64,000 bases of DNA. Source: Neodontobutis hainanensis (taxonomy: Eukaryota > Chordata > Actinopteri > Gobiiformes > Odontobutidae). Under the pieces are notes generated by a model that was not told the DNA's origin, did no database searches, and saw nothing but the letters and a program-made list of their open reading frames with translations. How positions within the stretch are numbered: position 1 is the first letter of the stretch; the number at the start of each line of letters is the position of its first letter. Positions 11,539-21,711 of this stretch are shown in pieces. The stretch lies in the NCBI GenBank assembly GCA_024349245.1, contig JALDNG010000092.1, forward strand, positions 437,001 through 501,000, written 5' to 3'. A program made the translations under genes and the position numbers.

Positions 11539-14500
11539 CTCCATTCCCAGTAGAACAATACACAGCAGTTATATTCAGTTTAATAAGCGTTTAGTCTTTA
11601 CATTGTTCAGCTTTGTTAATTTTGTTGTGTTGTGCCTTTAACAAAAACACTGATATTATTTTTTTTTAACTCACATTGTTTCCATCTTCTCCAGTTCTGG
11701 GCCCTGCACAGAAAAACAAATAAAGGCTGTTAAATAAACTTTATCTTAAGAGGCAGCTTCCTGAAAACAGCCTAGCAAAATGATTACATTATAACACTGT
11801 TTATATTAACACAGACTTCTCTAAACTTGGGCTGTGCTGACAAATGCCTTCTGCAGGGAATAAGTTCACATCATGAAGGATCTCAGAAAAACTTTTATGA
11901 CAGACTGGACTGTAAAGAAGGTCATGACTCTGTGTTAATACCTCTTTTTTTTCTGCACACGATGAAAACCACAGCTGCTACAACAAGAGCTGCTGAAACC
12001 ACAGGAACTGAAACCAGCAAACCTAAAACAGAACAAGCTGTTCATCATTGTGTCCAAACTGTCTGCAGCAAGAGACACAAGAGATACAAGAGACACAAGA
12101 GACACAAGAGACACAAGTGACACAAGTGACACAAGTGACACAAGAGACACAAGAGACACAAGTGACACAAGTGACACAAGAGACACAAGAGACACAAGAG
12201 ACACAAGAGACACAAGTGACACAAGAGACACAAGAGACACAAGAGACACAAGTGACACAAGTGACACAAGTGACACAAGTGACACAAGAGACACAAGAGA
12301 CACAAGTGACACAAGAGACACAAGTGACACAAGTGACACAAGAGACACAAGTGACACAAGTGACACAAGAGACACAAGTGACACAAGAGACACAAGAGAC
12401 ACAAGTGACACAAGTGACACAAGAGACACAAGTGACACAAGTGACACAAGTGACACAAGTGACACAAGTGACACAAGAGACACAAGAGACACAAGAGACA
12501 CAAGTGACACAAGTGACACAAGTGACACACGTGACACACGTGACACACGTGACACACGTGACTCAAGTGACTCAAGAGACACAAGTGACTCAAGATACAC
12601 AAGTGACTCAAGTGACTCAAGAGACACACGTGACACAAGATGCAAGAGACACAAGTGACTCAAGTGACTCAAGATGCAAGAGACACAAGTGACTCAAGTG
12701 ACTCAAGTGACTCAAGTGACTCAAGTGACTCAAGTGACACAAGTGACTCAAGTGACACAAGAGACACAAGTGACTCAAGATGCAAGAGACACAAGTGACT
12801 CAAGTGACACAAGTGACACAAGTGACTCAAGAGACACAAGTGACTCAAGATGCAAGAGACACAAGTGACTCAAGTGACTCAAGAGACACAAGTGACTCAA
12901 GAGACACAAGTGACTCAAGATGCAAGAGACACAAGTGACTCAAGTGACTCAAGAGACACAAGTGACTCAAGAGACACAAGTGACTCAAGAGACACAAGTG
13001 ACTCAAGAGACACAAGTGACTCAAGAGACACAAGTGACTCAAGAGACAGAAGTTACTCAAGAGACAGAAGTTACTCAAGAGACAGAAGTTACTCAAGTGA
13101 CACAAGTGACTCAAGTGACACAAGTGACTCAAGAGACACAAGTGACTCAAGAGACAGAAGTTACTCAAGAGACAGAAGTTACTCAAGAGACAGAAGTTAC
13201 TCAAGAGACAGAAGTTACTCAAGTGTCTCAAGTGACACAAGTAACACAAGTGTCTCAAGAGACTCAAGAGACACAAGTGACTCAAGAGACAAAAAAACTG
13301 TGGCAATTCCATGGTTTTGTCCCATATTCTGACTTACAATATAGCCACAAAAATATCATGATGTCATCTAAAATACACCAGAATACCATAAATATCATTC
13401 TATTAAAATATTTAGGAACTATTTAACTTACTACTAATAGTATTCCTGCTTAAGGTAATTGTTGATGCATTTGCTCAACTGTTGAAATGTATTGCTATTT
13501 GATCCAATTGATATTGGTATTTTTAAACTATAGTCTTATTTTTATATATAGTGTTATTTTTATTTTTATTCTGTTCGATTTACAATGTATTTCATACAGA
13601 TCAGAACTCTCAGAATTGAAATCAGAATTTCATCTCTTCTGGTATTATTTCTCTGGTATTATTTACTAACCCCTGCCTCAGGTAGTCAATGTTAGTCTTC
13701 TCAGTTTACTATCCATTTATTACCATAGCTCTTTGTTTGCCTCGTTCTGACTGTGGGGGTGGTTCTTGTGGTAGTTCCTGTAAAAAAGAAATAATAAAAT
13801 AGAAATAATTAAAGATTAGCATCTTTAAAATTAAAAGAAATAAACCAGATCATTTTTTATAGGATCACCAGGGTTTATTTCTGCAGAACGAGGGCTGAAG
13901 GTGAACTTCTGTTTATTCTCATCTGTAACTTCACACTTCAGAGACTTATAAAACTGTGAAGGTTGATCTTGATCCAGAAAAGACACACTGGCCTCACAGT
14001 CAGAGTGAGACGTCTGCAGCTGTTTGTGATCTTTGTTCACTTCTTCATCGTTGTTCAGCCACTTCACTTTGTGACTGCAGTTTTTATATCTCGTCACAGA
14101 GCAGTTTAGTGTCACTCTGTCTTCATCTCTGTTTTCACTCACTGCACAAATGTGACACAAAGAGAAAATCCAAAAGTAATGACACTTCCTTAAAGCAACA
14201 GTGTGTAATATTTTTGTGAAAGTGCTGATAATATCTTTATAATGTCAGTCTAAAGCCTGTGACAGTCTTATTCCTTACGTCTACAGCTGAGGACAACTGC
14301 TCTTTATGTTTTCATCTGAGTCTTTTACATTTGACTCTGCTCTGACTCCGTCACAGAGACGTGTGTCTAAGAGAACATTATCTTTAAAGAGTGTAGCTCA
14401 GAGTCCTTCAGAGGCTCACGGCTGTGGCCTCACTGCTCACCACAGAAAACACACTTCACATGAAACTGTTTCAATAATGTCACAGAGGTGACTTCATCAG

Positions 14501-17469
14501 GACAAGCTTTGAGCTCAAAATACAGGAAAATATGACTGAAAATAGAACAAATACTCACAGGTCACAACAGACAGACTGATGTAGGTGCGTCCTCTCCTGG
14601 TGTTCTCTCTGTCGGACTGGAAACAAAGGTAGGCTCCAGCCTGTTCCACTGAGACTCTCTCTAAAACCAGAGAACAGTTCTCAGACAGACTCACTCCTGA
14701 ACTGACTTTCTTCTTCTGTCCTTTTTCAAAAAGGACTGTTGTTTGACTTGAGCCTCTGTAAAAGTCCCAGTCGGTAAATTCACATTGAGGCTGATCAGGA
14801 GTCACATTTTCACAGAACAAACTGACGTCTGCTCCTTCTCTCACAGTTTGGTCCAAACGTCCTCCATTTGTTTCTGTTGAAAAACACAAAACCAACATTT
14901 AGACCCAGGACTGAACCAGGTTAAAACCAGGTCTAAACCAGGTCTAAACCAGGTTTAAACCAGAACTAAACCAGGACAAAACCATGTCTAAACCAGGACT
15001 AAACCAGGTCTAAACCAGGACCAAACCAGGTTAAAACCAGGTCTAAACCAGGTCTAAACCAGGACTAAACCAGCACTAATCCAGGTCTAAACCAGGTCTA
15101 AACCAGGTCTAAACCATGACTACACCAGGACTACACCAGGTCTAAACCAGGACAAAACTAGGACTAAACAGTACTAAACCTGTCAGGATCTGTGTTTGTC
15201 TGTCTGTGTGTCTCCCCCTCCCCTCTGTGCTCTCCTCTCTCCTCAGCTGGGCAGGGCAGTCGGCACACCTGCAACCACTTACACCTCATCAACCTCTGCT
15301 TAAAAGAACCAGTCGTCCCTTCACTCAGCGCCAGTTTGTTGTCAACACTACTCCCAGTTAGTGAAGACGGTGTGCCCCTCGCGGTTTTTGAATATTCGTG
15401 TTTTTGGTATTTGAGAAAGTACTCACCTGTCGTTTCGCATTCAGGTGCCACTGCAAGCTCCAGTCCAGATCCAGTCTTACCTGCTCCTCCCAAGTCTACT
15501 CGTCTGCTCCACTGGCGTCTCTTCGTAAGCCACCTTCCCGGACCTTCAGCTCGGCTCATCTCCACTCCACGTCAGACAGACCTCTTAGTCGAATTGTGTT
15601 TTTGTGACAAATAAACCTGGTTCACAGTTTTACCAGTTCTGCGTTTGGGTCCTGCTTCTCGTCCCCCACCGTGACAAAACCAGATCTAAACCAGGACTAA
15701 ACCAGGTTTAAACCAAGACTGAACAAGGACTAAACCAGATCTAAACTAGGTAAATCTAGGACAAAACCAGGTCTAATCCAGGAATAAAACAGTACTAAAC
15801 CAGGACCAAAAAAGATCTAAACTAGGACAAAACCAGACTACCCAGGTTAAAACCAGGACTAAACCAGGTCTACCCCAAGTTTAAACTGGGAAGACACCAG
15901 GTCTAAACCAGGTTAAAACCAGGTCTAAACCAGGACTAAACCGTACTAAACCAGGACTAAACTAGGACTAAACCAGAACTAAACTAGATCTAAACCAAGA
16001 CTAAACCAGATTTAAACACAATCTAAACCAGGTCTTAACAGAACTAAACCAGGTCTAAATCATGTCAAAACCATATTTAAACCAAATCTAAACCAGGCCT
16101 ACACCAAGACTACACCAGGACTACACCAGGTCTAAACCAGGACTAAAACAGGTCTAAAGCATGTCTAAACGTCGACTACACCAGGACTAAACCAGGAATA
16201 AACCAAAACTAAACCAGGTTAAAAGCAGATCTAAACCAGGACTGAACGAGGTTCTAACCAAGACTGAACAAGGACTAAACCAGGACTAAATCAGGATTAA
16301 ACCAGGACTAAACCAGATTTAAACACAATCTAAACCAGGTCTAAACAAAACTAAACCAGGTCTAAATCATGTCGAAACCAGGCCTAAATCAGGACTAAAC
16401 AGAATCTAAAACAGGTCTAAACAGAACTAAACCAGGTCTAAATCAGGTCAAAACCAGGCCTAAACCAGGACTAAACAAGTTCCTGTTTCCTTCCTCCTCA
16501 CACAGCAACTCAAAGGTCAAAAGTCTCTGTTAAAATAACTGATCTAATCTCTCCTTTTGCCTCACCCCAGGTGGCACCAGCACCAATGACATAGGAAAAC
16601 ACGTCCCATTAAAACATCTCACCAGGCCTCAAATGTGGGTGGAATGATGAGTGGGTCCTTAAAGGTCACCAAGACCATGACAAAAACCCTAACTGAACCC
16701 CCTACACTTACTAAAGAACCCACTGAGAGAGGCCTCACTTTTATACCACGTCCACCAAAACCTAACCGGGAGGAGCTTCAATATTACTTTCACTACTATC
16801 ACTTTCGCCTCAAAATAGCCTCTTATTTCCACAATAGAACCTCCTCCAGTCGCCGACCCTTCACCCATCCATCCAGCCACTTCTCAAATAAACATATCCA
16901 TCTAACGGTATGTCAGCAGCAACCTCCGTACTCGCCGCACTTTCCAACCCACGGCAGATATTAAAGATAACCTCGTCCTTCAGGAACGTTCTGCTCTCCG
17001 TCAACTTATTCAAAACCCCAACATCATTATCAAACCTGCAGACAAAGGTTCCAAAATAGACACTCTGGACTGACAACAATACCTCCACGAAGCAAATTGT
17101 CATCTTAATAATCCCCACCACTACCGTCCCCTGGCCACCAGCAAACAATCCAACACCCAGACTCAACTCCGATCCATAATACTCTATAATACTCTACTCC
17201 TCTATAACAAGAAAGTCATAACAAACAAACAACTACACTTTCTCTACGATCCAGATCAGCCCCACACTTATATCTTCTATCTCCTTCCTAAAATCCACAA
17301 AGATCCTCATACCTGGACTATTCCTTTTGAGGTTCCTCACAATCGGCCAATAGTCTCAGATTGCAACAGTGCCACTTACAATATAGCTCAATACCTTAAC
17401 TCCTTCCTTAATCCACTCTCCAACAGGCACCCGAGCTACATTAAAGATACCTCTCTCTCTCTCTCTTTC

Positions 17470-17521
<52 letters not shown>

Positions 17522-18830
17522 TTTATTTAACCAGGAAAGTCCCATTGAAATTAAAAACCTCTTTTTCAACATACAAAGAAACATTAAATTAACACAGGTT
17601 ATCAAAAACAATTGCACATTATTGACACAGTTTCCATTGCTTTCATCATATTTTTAGAAGTGTTTAAGGACAAGAGCTCAGTCAGTTTCCAGTGTTTCCG
17701 CAGCATATTCCAGGCAAAAGGAGCCGATTGGACAAAGGCTTTTTTTCCCCGACTCAGTGTCAGGCAAAAGGAGAGCATCAGCTGATTACGATCGCAGGGA
17801 ATAAGAGTCAACAGTTCTCTGTGTGATTAAAGTACAAATGTATGAAGCCAGTAATCCAAGCATAGCTTTGAAAATAAAAGTGTACCAATGTCCCTGCCTC
17901 CTAGTGGCCAGAGAGGGCCATCCCACTCGTGAATACAATTCACAGTCATGCGTCATGGCTCTACAGTTAGTAATGAACCTCAAAGCATGATAAACCGTGT
18001 CCACCATTTGAAGACATGAAGAAGAAGCATTCATATAAAAAATATCAACATAATCCAACACAGATAAAAAAGTTGCAATGACAAGGCGCTTTTTTTACTT
18101 CAAAAGAAAAACACAGTTTATTACGGAAGAAGAACCCCAGTTTAAGTTTTAATTTCTTCACAAGTCTCTGTACACACGCATATACAGAACTTGAATATTC
18201 TTCCATTGATCACCAAACCTAGAGCAAGACCTACAGCCATTCAGGCAATACCGCATTGTCTCTGCTTTCAAATGCAACAAACCAATCATACAATTCAAAC
18301 CACATTAAAACAACACTTGTACAATATTAGGGAAGGTCGACAGAACACCACCCTGGTCACACACTTCCTCACCCATCCCCCAACTTACCTGATCATCATC
18401 GGAGTCGAGCACAATGACCACTGGACCACAGGCCAGAGGAAGAGAGCAGAAAGGATCTGGATACAAAACCTTGCTACACTAGCCCCTAGAGGCCTAGAGT
18501 AACCAATAACAAAACAACCCTCCCACAGATCAAGTTTTGGTAATTGTTTGACTAACCGTGTGATTACTAACAAGCTGTTATTTTTACTAACTCTTATTTT
18601 ATTAATTGTTTCGATAATTCCTTTCAAGCACTTTAGTGATAGCACCTTAACAGCACCAAGACTTTACTATGTATGACCTGCTTTATGGCTTCCCCCCAAT
18701 AGGCCTGTGCCAAACAAAACACACACACTCCTCTGGCCTCAGGCAGCATTTGCACTGAAACCCCAGGCGATCTACAGTTTTTTTTCCTCTCATTCATCAG
18801 GTCAGTAGGCCCCTGCACCCTATACCGAAT

Positions 18831-18895
<65 letters not shown>

Positions 18896-19187
18896 TTTTT
18901 CAAATACAGCCCTTATCCTAAACAGGACTAAACCTGGACTAAACCAGGTCTAAAGCAGGTCAAAACCAGGACTAAACCAGAACTAAATCAGGACTAAACC
19001 AGGACAAAACCAGGTCTAAACCAGGACTAAACCTAAAGCTGCTCAGTTTCTGTTCTCGTCTCAAACAGACTCACCTCCAGATGTCTAAACTATTGTAGTC
19101 CACTCTGAGCTGGATGAACCAGACTCACATCTCACCTGAAAACTGCAGAAGGAGGAGGAAAACCAGGAGAATCCAGGACCAGTCCAT
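11512..19187 (-). CDS. Ig-superfamily receptor gene A (tail exons missing)
   Basis: A type I membrane receptor with two Ig domains. Coding exons, 5' to 3' on the minus strand: 19187-19136 signal peptide, 14873-14559 V-type Ig, 14141-13869 second Ig, 13777-13724 stalk, 12022-11942 transmembrane, and 11703-11675 and 11538-11512 short cytoplasmic exons. Every junction has a canonical AG and GT, and the phases chain correctly (1-1-1-1-1-0-0). Predicted domains: signal peptide 1-17, V domain about 18-122, second Ig 123-213, Thr-rich stalk 214-231, TM about 233-254, then a basic CRKKR anchor. The two ITIM exons of gene B have no visible equivalent, so gene A may be truncated or end in sequence displaced by satellite array 1. 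The family is a teleost orphan Ig receptor; I cannot name it. Confidence 0.75.
11675..11703 (-). CDS. Gene A exon 6: short cytoplasmic exon
   Basis: The exon is 29 bp, bounded by CTGTGCAG and GTGAGT, phase 1 to 0. It reads GPRTGEDGNN after the TM anchor. Gene B keeps the same boundaries with one change (Asn for Asp). Confidence 0.6.
11942..12022 (-). CDS. Gene A exon 5: transmembrane segment
   Basis: The exon is 81 bp, with acceptor TGTTCTGTTTTAG and donor AGAG/GTATTA, phases 1 to 1. The in-frame reading gives GLLVSVPVVSAALVV, a further hydrophobic run and then CRKKR, a transmembrane helix with a basic stop-transfer. A longer open frame in another phase across this exon and the satellite array is spurious. 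The acceptor lies about 50 bp from the array. Confidence 0.8.
12069..13290. repeat. Satellite array 2 inside intron 4 of gene A
   Basis: A 9/18-bp array of the same family as array 1. The half next to the transmembrane exon (12069-12560) is mostly CAAGAGACA and CAAGTGACA modules without an AP-1 core. From about 12556 onward the CAAGTGACT module, with TGACTCA, predominates. A sub-block at 13040-13220 has repeated AGAGACAGAAGTTACTC variants. It produces long spurious ORFs on both strands. Confidence 0.95.
13724..13777 (-). CDS. Gene A exon 4: threonine-rich stalk
   Basis: The exon is 54 bp, with acceptor CTTTTTTACAG and donor TATG/GTAATA, phases 1 to 1. It encodes TTTRTTPTVRTRQTKSY, a Thr-rich stretch suited to O-glycosylation that would hold the Ig domains off the membrane. 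As a symmetric phase-1 exon it can be skipped without shifting the frame. Confidence 0.75.
13869..14141 (-). CDS. Gene A exon 3: second immunoglobulin domain
   Basis: The exon is 273 bp, with acceptor TTTGTGCAG and donor CCTG/GTGATC, phases 1 to 1. Core residues are Cys136 (VTLNCSV), Trp150 (KVKWLNN) and Cys192 (SLKCEVT), with extra Cys144 and Cys171. The membrane-proximal Ig domain ends at EINPG, where the stalk exon joins. Gene B has a close counterpart of equal length. Confidence 0.85.
14559..14873 (-). CDS. Gene A exon 2: V-type immunoglobulin domain
   Basis: The exon is 315 bp, with acceptor TTTTTCAACAG and donor T/GTGAGTA, phases 1 to 1. The split codon with exon 1 gives Glu, so the mature protein begins ETNGGRLDQTV. 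Canonical Ig cysteines are Cys38 (VSLFCENV) and Cys101 (AGAYLCFQ), with core Trp53 (TDWDFY). Extra cysteines 48 and 84 could form a second disulfide. Potential N-glycosylation sites are N40-V-T and N83-C-S. It would be an extracellular ligand-binding domain; the ligand is unknown. Confidence 0.85.
14905..16480. repeat. 11-bp minisatellite TAAACCAGGWC, interrupted
   Basis: A degenerate tandem repeat of about 11 bp (AAACCAGGTCT / AAACCAGGACT) runs through intron 1 of gene A, split by a solo LTR at 15181-15676. Short runs of the same unit recur at about 18918-19033, at 56818-56897 in intron 1 of gene B, and at about 59760-59830. This is a locally dispersed minisatellite present before the receptor duplication. 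Confidence 0.9.
15181..15676 (+). mobile_element. Solo LTR, Gypsy-like, with 5-bp target duplication
   Basis: A 496-bp segment starting TGTCAGGATC and ending CACCGTGACA, with TG...CA termini and a 5-bp terminal inverted repeat. It is flanked on both sides by AAACC, as expected for a 5-bp target duplication, although the host minisatellite is itself rich in AAACC. An AATAAA signal lies at about 15609. The terminal CTGCGTTTGGGTCCTGC block is typical of fish Gypsy-type LTRs. No internal region is present, so it is a recombined solo LTR. Confidence 0.75.
16635..17462 (+). pseudogene. Penelope-like element, N-terminal and RT part
   Basis: A degenerate reverse transcriptase of a Penelope-like element. 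Legible blocks in order are GLTFIPRPPKPNREELQYYF, PNIIIKPADKGSK, FYLLPKIHKDP, RPIVSDCNSATYNIAQY and LSNRHPSYIKDT. The KPADKGS and LPKIHKDP blocks are hallmarks of this group. Frames change and a stop follows KIDTLD, so the copy is dead. It is cut at about 17462 by a CT/TA simple repeat and a LINE insertion. The C-terminal endonuclease is found separately at 18190-18505. Confidence 0.75.
17471..17517. repeat. TA dinucleotide repeat
   Basis: A pure TA run following a short CT run, at the junction between the Penelope-like fragment and the LINE fragment. Confidence 0.95.
17518..18110 (-). mobile_element. LINE 3' fragment (RT C-terminus), Rex1-like
   Basis: Minus-strand frames at 18061-17786 and 17811-17602 read ALRFITNCRAMTHDCELYSR, VGWPSLATRRQGHWYTFIF and KKAFVQSAPFAWNMLRK. 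This is the region after the RT of fish LINEs of the CR1/Rex1 type. The left end begins TTTATTTAACCAGGAAAGTC, a common fish LINE 3' end. It interrupts the Penelope-like element in the opposite direction. The family name is uncertain. Confidence 0.6.
18190..18505 (+). pseudogene. Penelope-like element, GIY-YIG C-terminus
   Basis: An open frame ending IREGRQNTTLVTHFLTHPP, then IIIGVEHNDHWTTGQRKRAE, then RIWIQNLATLAPRGLE. This matches the C-terminal half of the GIY-YIG endonuclease of Penelope-like elements. It has the same strand as 16635-17462, so the two are halves of one insertion with the central RT lost and foreign sequence between them. Confidence 0.65.
18833..18891. repeat. TA dinucleotide repeat
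   Basis: A long TA run in intron 1 of gene A, near the right edge of the nested insertions. Confidence 0.95.
19136..19187 (-). CDS. Gene A exon 1: start codon and signal peptide
   Basis: ATG at 19187-19185 opens MDWSWILLVFLLLLQFS, a classic signal peptide of 17 residues. The exon ends TTTTCAG before GTGAGATG, a consensus donor in phase 1. It is identical in length and peptide to gene B exon 1, which supports the start choice. Confidence 0.85.
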
Positions 19188-19688
19188 CGTTGGTCTGTCT
19201 CAGTCTCACTCTGATCTCTGACAAACACTGCACTAAACACTTTTAGAATAAACAGTGGTGAGTTTGTGATCACGGAAAGTTTCCAGCGAGAACGCTCTGC
19301 ACAGTTGCATGCGGTCAAACCCATCTTCCGTTTCAGTAAGTGTAAGTTCCGTTCAGTCATTTTATAGAGAACATGAGCAGTTTTGTAGCATGCCCAGCAG
19401 TGTGTGTTCACACCGTTTTAAAATGGTCCTATCAAACAATGTTATAACGGTCAAACCAAAGTGAAACCAACAGAATATCTCACTTGTGAAATGTAATTAC
19501 CCGACTGAAGGAGCCCCAAGCTGCTGAGGACTTTGTCATCTTCTTTATGAGAGACAGCATGCGCAAATTTTACATTTGACCTCCTTGTTTACCTCTTCAG
19601 TCAGCTGAGTGGCCCGGTCGTTTGTGTTCATTGAAAGTGCCCGGTCCAATATGGCGGCAACTGACAACAGCCAATGCAGCATCTACAG

Positions 19689-20070
19689 CAGGGGTCTCAA
19701 ACTCAAATTACTTGGGGGCCGCAGGAGGCAGAGTCTGGGTGAGGCTGGGCCGGATCAGGTATTCCACAAAAAAAGCTTTGTTAAATCCTCTCAAACGTCA
19801 TGACTAATAGTTCTTTAACTTCAGTGGGTTCTTCTGAATCTAAGCTATCCTGAACTTAAATGGAATATTGAAGAACATGAATGAGCTGCTGAGTGGCCCC
19901 ATTGGATGTCCACCCCCCTCGGTGATATTGTCAACATAACATCGGTGTTAATTTGCAGATTCGTCATGATAACAAATCCCCATGGATAGTGGTCAAATTG
20001 CCATCAACTTTTAAACAAATCAGCCCATTTCGAATGATGGGGCCCCCGGGCTGCAAGTTTGAGGCCACTG
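19689..20070. mobile_element. hAT-type MITE with 8-bp target duplication
   Basis: Ends are CAGGGGTCTCAAACTC on the left and the complement of CAGTGGCCTCAAACTTG on the right, forming terminal inverted repeats. ATCTACAG flanks both sides (19681-19688 and 20071-20078), an 8-bp duplication diagnostic of hAT elements. It has no coding capacity. The paralogous flank of gene B at 57558-57565 lacks the element and keeps a single GTTTACAG, the empty site. A relative lies at 53103-53302. Confidence 0.9.
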
Positions 20071-20399
20071 ATCTACAGAATATACTGTGCATGGCGCTAA
20101 CTGCTCCTTTAGCGTTTGTGTCATGCAAACCATGTGCAGTGCAATGTTTTTCTTCACCATAAGTGTTCGTTCTGACCCATAATGCATCAGTTTCAACTAA
20201 ATAAAAAAAAATGACAACCACAGTGGCAATTACACTAACTTTATAATGCCAGTTATGAACCAAATTATTAAACATAATGAATTTAAATATAATACATATT
20301 TATATGGCAATCTAAAATCTGTATTAGCATTGCAAAGTTATATTACAACTAGAATATTAACATTAAACTGAATATTAACTATAAACTGTATGGGTTTTT

Positions 20400-21690
20400 G
20401 CCACTATTTTACTGGAAAAGTGTTTATCCTTGTTAGTTGTTAACTTTGCATTTTACACAGCACCCTAGATTAAGACACTAAATGCCTCATCTGTTTAAAC
20501 CAGTTAGAACCAGTTGGTCACCGCTGAACACATAGTGGAAAACTACTGATACTGTGGCAGGAAGTGTCCCCTCCTGTGAGAGGTGTGGCCAAAGATGTGG
20601 CCTCTAGTGGCCCCTAGAGCACTGAGTTGACCAACACGTGGGCTGACCTCATGTTGACTCATGTATTGTGTTCCAGTGCTGGACTTATACCTTTTTCTGA
20701 GTGGAATTAAACAGACAAACTTTACATTGGTTTTATAGTTTTTATTCTCTTAGTCATAGTTCCAACACTCGTATCAGAAGAGAAACTGTTTTCGGAGTAA
20801 CAAATTGGTTTTTCTACCCGGTTGCGGTGTTTGCAGTGTTGCGGAAAAGTTTTTATTATTTAAGTGTTCTCTGCACGACTCTTCACAATTTGGCGGCCGC
20901 AAATGAAAAGGTGAGCAGAAAGCCTTGTAAACTAAAGTTTCTGCCTGTCCCCCTGGGGGAGGACCTTACTGTGGAGAAAAAATCTGCCTGTACGTTTATT
21001 TTAAAAATAGTAGTGCACTCAGAAAAATGTATTAGAGGTTTTAAATGTTTAATGTGTTTTTGTTTTGGATGAAGCTTTGTGTAACCTATAATATAAAATA
21101 TATAGAGAAGTGGATACCTCGGGGAGCTATATACTATATATATTTTATACTCACAGGATGGTAGACTTGAATTTAGTTTGTGGTACCTGCCCTCCGCCGC
21201 CGAACCCCCGAACTCCCAGAAACAAACACACACAAAAATAACAAACAAAGTTCTGCACAGCACAAACAGTTATATTTTATTATAACAACATAAGTGGTAA
21301 TTTCTCAATTGCACAAATCCTTTATTAGAAAGCCAGACTTAAGAGAATTAACTTATTAACTATTGCAATTTAAACTGCAAACACACTTTTTAAGGTGCAC
21401 AACTTCCACCTCAAACATTGCCAAAAGGACAATAGACCATTCAGCACAAAATTTGAGCATAAGTTATCATAACTTAAATAAATATACACTATATTAATAT
21501 GCCAAAAATATATACAATCAGATATATAAATAGTAACAAAAGCAGAGAGCAACAATATTATTATCAACAAAATATATTAAGAATATTATACAAATATAAT
21601 ATATAGAATAAATATTCTAAATAACACAAATTCTTCATCACACAAATGTGAAAAAACACTAAAGAGGGCATAGGCCTAGAACAGAAAACA
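20400..21690. other. No gene seen; possible old LTR at its left
   Basis: Homology to the gene B flank stops near 20400. From about 20551 the sequence TGTGGCAGGAAGTGTCCC, with an ATTAAA near 20706, looks LTR-like, but no second copy or target duplication was found. The rest is AT-rich, without a convincing ORF. Confidence 0.3.
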
Positions 21691-21711
21691 AACTAAAGAA
21701 CAGAAAACAAA

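Noticed and set aside
12048..12692. Open frames of about 200 residues in array 2
   Set aside because: Same repeat artefact as in array 3.
15164..15614. ORFs of 130-140 residues on both strands
   Set aside because: They lie entirely within the solo LTR, which is non-coding.
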